DNA from: Fusarium oxysporum f. sp. lycopersici 4287
Taxonomy: Eukaryota > Ascomycota > Sordariomycetes > Hypocreales > Nectriaceae
Direction of reading: 5' to 3'
Length of the DNA stretch: 64,000 nucleotides
Assembly: GCF_000149955.1 (NCBI RefSeq)
Contig: NC_030987.1
Coordinates: forward strand, 3,963,190-4,027,189
Shown here: piece after piece, positions 58,922 through 64,000 of the stretch
Layout of the letters: each line of letters begins with the position of its first letter
Position numbering within the stretch: the stretch's first letter is position 1
Translations under genes and position numbers: made by a program
The notes under the pieces: generated by a model
Told to the model about the DNA's origin: nothing
Databases searched by the model: none
The model's input: only the letters and a program-made list of their open reading frames with translations

Positions 58922-61380
58922 TCATGCAGTCACGGCAGCTGCAGCGGCTATCTCTCCCTCGGGATCACCGGGCTCAACAAACGTCCGCCAGACGTCGATC
59001 CGGTTCAGTCCCGGGGTTCGTGGACCGAGACCGGCGAGCTCGGAAGACTTTCGATTCTCGCTGCGTCGCGTACCCTTTCGACTGCGCGAGCTGTGGCTGT
59101 AGTACGAATCGTCGTCGTCGTAAGTATTTGGATCACGCTCCACGATCAGAGGCCCTACACCTCCGCGGTATCCTTCCTCTATGACGGGAGGTGGCATTCC
59201 CATTGGTGGTGGTCGCATGCCTGGAGAGTCTGGAGCGTAACGGTCTTCGGCATGGCGTCTGTCCATGCGGCCGGCGTAGTATCCTCCACTTCTGGGGGTG
59301 CCTCTTTCGAAGTCTGCTCGGCTTGGTGATGGAGGAGCACCACCGACGACTCTGCGACCTACACGGCGAGGACTATCGCCTGAGTAAGGATCGCTAGACC
59401 TAGGTACTTCTGGAGCAACTCCAATATCGTATTCGTAGTCTTTGCCATGATAATGAGACCTGCGAACCAACTCATCGTCACGCTCCTCCTGTTGTTGACG
59501 CATGATAGCTTCTTCATCATAGATCGGGGGTCGTGTAGGTTTAGCTTTTCGTGGTCGTCTAGCAACACGAGATTCTTCTTCAGTGCTATCTTCACGAAAG
59601 ACCTGAATCTCGCCTCGATGTGTAACCTCTTGCTCGTGATCGGATTCGGGAGCATCAGGGTCGAACCATGGACATTCGCATCTCTTGGGCTTCTCTCCAC
59701 ACACGACGCAAAATTCGGCACCACATCGACTGTATATGTTAGAAGAATCCGTATCTAAGTACGAAGGAACACTCACCATAAGGCATGATTATCACCCTCT
59801 CGGAGCTGAGCTGAAGCACCGCATCTATAGCATCTCTTCTGCCCTTCAGCTCTGACATACTCAAGAAACATCGCCGTCTCTTCGTCCCTAGGACACTTGC
59901 TCGCAAAGTGCCACCTGCCATTACAGGCGACACAAACTTTAGTGTTGCACCGATCACAACGAGCAGCTTTGCGTCCCGTCTCGCGATCGCGGTAAATATC
60001 AGCTGGTCGAATCCATTCACCGCATCGTCGAGAGGGACAATAGAGCCTGTTCCTGAGGGAGTACTCGACAAACTTCTTGTTCCATATTCTTTTGAACGTA
60101 GAATCAAAAAGCTTGTCAACATGCTCCAGACCAATGTGGGCATCGGTGCAGCATGTTGGCGGCATATGTTCAGCTTCCGTCATTGATTGCTTGAACCGCC
60201 TCTTCAGACAGCTGTGGCACATGCGATGGCCGCAATCAAGTTTGGGGCATTTGGATACGGGGACTTCATCTAAACAGCCCTTGCAGTCACGACTGTAGTA
60301 TGATTGTTAGCAATTGATTGCCACAACGTGATTGACGCCACTCACATCAGACGTGGCCGGTCTGGGGATGAATTTCTGGATGAATCAAAGCCGCTGCGGG
60401 CTATACTTGGGGGACGTCGTGAAGACTCCCTGGAGACTTCAACAGTTTCAATTGTAGCTATAGGTAGTCTCCGGGGACGGCCCTCACGGACTAATTCACG
60501 AGACTCAGCCACCTTGGCAGTTCTGATTCTTAATTAGTATTGGAGATAAGAAGCAATTATAAATAGCTTACCTTCTAGAAGCTACAGGCGGCCGAGAAGC
60601 ACCGAGGACACTGTTAAATCTTGTGGGAAGACTGTATCTAGGTGTATCGCTAACCTCTCGTCTCAGAGCAGGTCTGCGGTCCGGTGAGCCTCTTTCAGAA
60701 GAAGCCTGTCGATATCTTATTTCTCTTTCGTCGGAGGTCGATGGCGATGGTATTCTATTCCGCCTCCGTGGTGTTCTCCTTTCATCTGGTGAGCTAAGAT
60801 AATCGTCTGGGCTGGGTGATCGACGGTGTCGACGATGATGGCGTCTATGTTTGTCCTCTGGTTCTTCCACCACAACCTCTATCTGGTTTTGATCATCGCT
60901 CTCCTCCTCGCTCTCGCTTTCACTCTCGCTTTCACTATCTGTCGGCGGTGTCGACTCGGGCGTAGGTTCTCTCCGTCTTCGGACCACCTGCCGGGGCCTC
61001 GCGGGCTCCGGGTGTCTACCCCGTGGTTTCATAGCCGGCCAGCGTTCATCATCCTCATCGTCTTCGCCTGCTTCATATACCGAGAACTGAGGGCGTTTCT
61101 TGTAGACATCTGTTGAGGCACGCATCAAGTGTGCTGGCGGCATGGGCATTGTAGGCGGGTATGCATCGAGACTCATACTCCTGGAATATCCCCTGGGTGT
61201 CCTTCCGTTGGGCCTTTGTAGTTCGTCGATTCGTGTCCGATGGGGCATTGGGTACTGGTTATAGGGCACGACGTCACTGGGGCCGTACCAATCGTGAGAT
61301 TCAGAGCGGAGGGGCCTGCGACGCACGAGTGGAAGTCGGGCCTCTCCATCAGCGACGTCTCGATCGTATCCTAGCCTCAT
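58922..61380 (-). CDS. RBR-type E3 ubiquitin ligase (RING1-IBR-RING2)
   Basis: Four exons on the minus strand: 61380-60572, 60522-60346, 60292-59777 and 59729-58922; phases agree, 769 aa. The N-terminal ~330 residues are disordered, Arg/Ser/Pro-rich, with an acidic Ser-Glu repeat (SESESESESEEESDD). RING1 is CRDCKGC...CPKLDCGHRMCHSCLK without the leading methionine region. IBR includes CDRCNTKVCVACNGRWH. RING2 is CYRCGASAQLREGDNHALW-C-RCGAEFC, where the Cys after ALW is the expected thioester-forming residue. A C-terminal Arg/Asp/Tyr-rich tail follows. RBR ligases pass ubiquitin through that Cys to a substrate. The catalytic Cys codon is split by the last intron. ATG 61380 (AGCAAAAATGAGG) is preferred; an in-frame ATG exists at 61431. 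Right border of the accessory region. Confidence 0.9.
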
Positions 61381-63747
61381 TTTTGCTGAGTGGGATGGAC
61401 TCCTGCAGGACCCAGAGGGGGGACACGGCACAGCACAGCAACAGCGCAGCTCAGCGCGCGCTGGACAGTGAGAGTTGGTGTCCTAGGCCGGACTAGTTTA
61501 TATGTCGGAATGCAACGGGCAAGGGCCAAAGTAGTCGTGATGACGAGCGGTCGAGCCACTCAACGAAGTCCACGCTGCGTGAGCAATTGCACCCCCCAAA
61601 GATGATTGGAGTCTGGGGGCTGATCATGCATGGCAACCGCAGCTTGCAGCGTCACGTCGAGGTCGAGTCGAGTCGGAAGTTGGGGCGAGAGGTAGAGAAT
61701 GGAAAAGGATTGGATGTGTGTGGTTCTCCTTCTGGTGCCTTACAAGTTGGGCCGCGAGACGACGTTGTCTCTTGGATGGGCCTCAACGAACTAGTACAGG
61801 AACCAAGGAAACAGTAAAAAGAGTAGAGAAGATGAACGGAATATCAAAAAGTCGGAGAGGAAAAGAGGAGAGTGACACAGACAATCTCCATATGCAGACC
61901 TTGAGAAACGTTCCTCAGCGTCTGCACTCTCCTCAAGGTAGCTTGCTATGCTTCCACAGGATAACGCGGCAGACCAAGTTTGGGCGTGGTTTAATGGCCA
62001 GTTACCTCACATCACCTAACGCATCAGGCATCTAGAAACGAATCAAAGTGCCCCTCCCCCGCGTGGGTGGGTTTTGAAATGGCCAGGGGGGTTGGGTTTG
62101 GTTGGGTTATTGTAGACCAGGCCCTGTCCCTTTGCTCTTAGACCCCGTAACGACTGATGTTGAGTTCATAGAGTAAAGCCTGCGTTATAAAGTCATATGT
62201 GCTTGCACAGCATAACACCGTACGAGCTGGAATCATACGAGTTTTGACGGGTAAGAATAGTCTTGTCCAACGATCACGTCGTGGGTGGCTGGTATCCAAA
62301 GCAAGAAAATATGAGACTGTGGATGATCAGTTTCTGTCGGTGTGATGTCACGTGGCTGAGCTAACTGAGACATTACATTACACGAGTAGAGAGCACATGA
62401 ACCCCAGATATTCATTGTCCACTGAGCTTTTGTTCAAGAAATGCAAGTGCTGTATCCGTACATCTTATGCAAGAAATATCTATCATTGCCTGTTTTTGAT
62501 ACTCACCAGAGAAATAAACATCACTGTGGCAAGATCTGACCTTCATCCCCAGACAGCCCAAGACAGAACATCATGAGTTTAGCAATAAGCTAGCAACAAC
62601 TCACTGGCCCCCACTAACATCATCAATTAACTCAATCCTAAAACCTCACCCGAAACTCTATGACTTTAAAACCATCTTCCGTTTCCGCGTGGGGTTCACA
62701 CAATACGCTTCCGGCCTTCATCATACCGGCGATTTCTTCATGTGGGTCATCGAACTCGGCCCGGTCCGGGCAGCCATAACGGGCCTCCTCGGAACGGAGC
62801 GGCCATTACGGGATATGACGGCGTTCCTGCCGATCTCCCAATGGCCTTTGTTCTCTTGTGATTTTGACTTCCTTAGCAATCTGCAGGGTCTTTTACAACC
62901 CCTTATAGTTAGCATCGTTATCCTTGCGAGCATGTGTCTACTACGTAGGAGTCTTATGTTAGGTCCCCGGTGTCACCATCTCATTCATGCACTTCTACGC
63001 AAGTAAGATGTCTATTACATCATGTCTGTCATATGTGTAGACACAATTCACTGCATTCTACTTCTCCGTTCTGCATGAAGGGTCCGGCGAGCATTGGACT
63101 CCATCACTGCAAAACGTCATTGATACTGAGGTGTGAGAACAACCCTTCGTAGACAAATCAATGTCGAAGGTTGACTGCCATAATATTTCTTGCTTATCTT
63201 CATGTTCTTAATATTGTACAATTAAACAAATGGGTATAGATGCTATCATAAGAGACGTCATCATGTTCTTTGATGGTTAATCAGAGCTGAGAAATCTGTA
63301 CGCCAATTCCCCCAGGGAACCTCCAGCTAGCACTGGCAACTAGCTTATGCATGATCTACATTACATCAATCAGAGATCCTGATAGTAAGATCGTTGAAGT
63401 ACCCTTGAAAGCCAGTGTATTGGGAAAACCCGGCCACGCGGCCCGCAGAACCGTGCTGGGCTCAGCATCCAGCCAATAAAGTCATATTCCCCGACACTGC
63501 ACCCCAGGATATCACCCCAGAATTATCTTCTCGGGGCGACAATTCAGCCCACCAAGTTTCTTGGGGTAGCAATTGCACCCATGGGGCGTATCTTAGTCGT
63601 ATGGGAGTAAGGGGCGGCGCTACTATTGAATAACGCCGCAGTCTGAAGTAGAAGTAAAAGCATAAAGTACGCCAGAGCTGATGACGAAGTAGCTTTGTGG
63701 TTTCGTTTTGAGTGCCATCTATCAATCTGACACAGATCGACCGGCAC
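61381..63747. other. Intergenic DNA with weak coding traces
   Basis: Promoter of the RBR gene, then about 2 kb without a supported gene. A GC-rich patch at 62655-62870 reads like protein on the minus strand (see findings), broken by a stop. Nothing else recognised. Confidence 0.45.
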
Positions 63748-64000
63748 CTACGGAGTACCGAGGAACGCGCGTCTTCTCACCTCTGCCTCCTTGAGGATTT
63801 CCGAGGACAGACTCAAGCTAGGGGCCAGGGTTGCATATCGTTCAACCTCTATCACAACATCATTGATCATTTGGTCCAGCGCCTCACGGTGAGGCACCAA
63901 GGTCAGCAGAATGCTGAGCAGTGACGGCGACATGCTGGCACCCATGATGAGCAGCGTTTGGGAGACTATCGATAGAGCACCTTGCCAGATGTATGGCATA
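63748..64000 (-). CDS. Possible partial gene leaving the right edge, unknown
   Basis: An open minus-strand frame of ~83 codons enters from beyond the window. It contains GASMSPSLLSILLTLVPHRE and VVIEVERYATLAP, with coding-like composition, and a GAG-GTGAGAAG donor-like site at about 63785 suggests the exon ends there. No family recognised. It could be chance. Confidence 0.25.
   Translation of the reverse strand, partial: MPYIWQGALSIVSQTLLIMGASMSPSLLSILLTLVPHREALDQMINDVVIEVERYATLAPSLSLSSEILKEAEVRRRAFLGTP

Noticed and set aside
60826..61116. Hydrophobic open frame antisense to the RBR gene
   Set aside because: Mirror of the Ser-Glu/Arg-rich disordered region of the ligase.
1..64000. CRISPR arrays, operons with ribosome-binding sites, rRNA genes
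   Set aside because: The window is eukaryotic; no regularly spaced repeats or rRNA sequence was seen, and short tandem repeats present are ordinary microsatellites.

Overview
The window is fungal nuclear DNA: short GT-AG introns (about 47-90 nt) with CTAAC/CTGAC branch points, CT-rich leaders, and filamentous-ascomycete protein families. The sequences of the VIP1, AreB, Svf1 and RBR proteins look most like Fusarium (Hypocreales, Sordariomycetes). That genus call is an inference from recognition, not a search. Three N runs show it is a draft assembly, and one of them cuts a gene.

Layout. (1) 1.8-7.0 kb: a VIP1/Asp1 inositol-pyrophosphate kinase-phosphatase. (2) 7-18 kb: an 11-kb gene-poor stretch with two gaps and one very small Cys-rich gene at 14.4 kb. 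(3) 18.1-19.3 kb: a tail-anchored MOSC protein (-). (4) 22.6-25.7 kb: an ABCG transporter of the ADP1 type (+). (5) 28.6-29.9 kb: a membrane GNAT-like acetyltransferase (+). (6) 30.6-31.3 kb: a six-exon divergent histone H4 variant (-), not visible as a single ORF. (7) 32.2-34.4 kb: the GATA factor AreB (-), with seven GATAAG sites inside its second intron. (8) 36.0-37.4 kb: Svf1 (+), interrupted by a gap; 38.7 kb: an unknown 162-aa protein; 39.6-40.5 kb: a mitochondrial K+/H+ exchange-related protein (-). (9) 41.2 kb: tRNA-Ala(AGC) with an intron. (10) 42.0-45.3 kb: a large ROG1/DUF676 lipase (-).

From about 46 to 58.6 kb the character changes to accessory and decaying DNA. It holds a kinase-like gene with two apparent one-base shifts, a bZIP regulator with two in-frame stops (each one C-to-T step from a sense codon), an apparently intact 1473-aa ABCC transporter, a lone C-terminal ketoreductase-ACP piece of a reducing polyketide synthase, and an internally deleted Tc1/mariner element with TA duplications and 27-bp terminal repeats. 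I read this as the remains of a secondary-metabolite cluster (regulator, exporter, synthase) between two conserved genes, the lipase and the RBR ubiquitin ligase at 58.9-61.4 kb (-). The last 2.6 kb hold only weak coding traces and a possible partial gene leaving the right edge.

No CRISPR, rRNA or virus-like gene was seen. All exon coordinates were worked out by hand from splice signals and reading-frame agreement.
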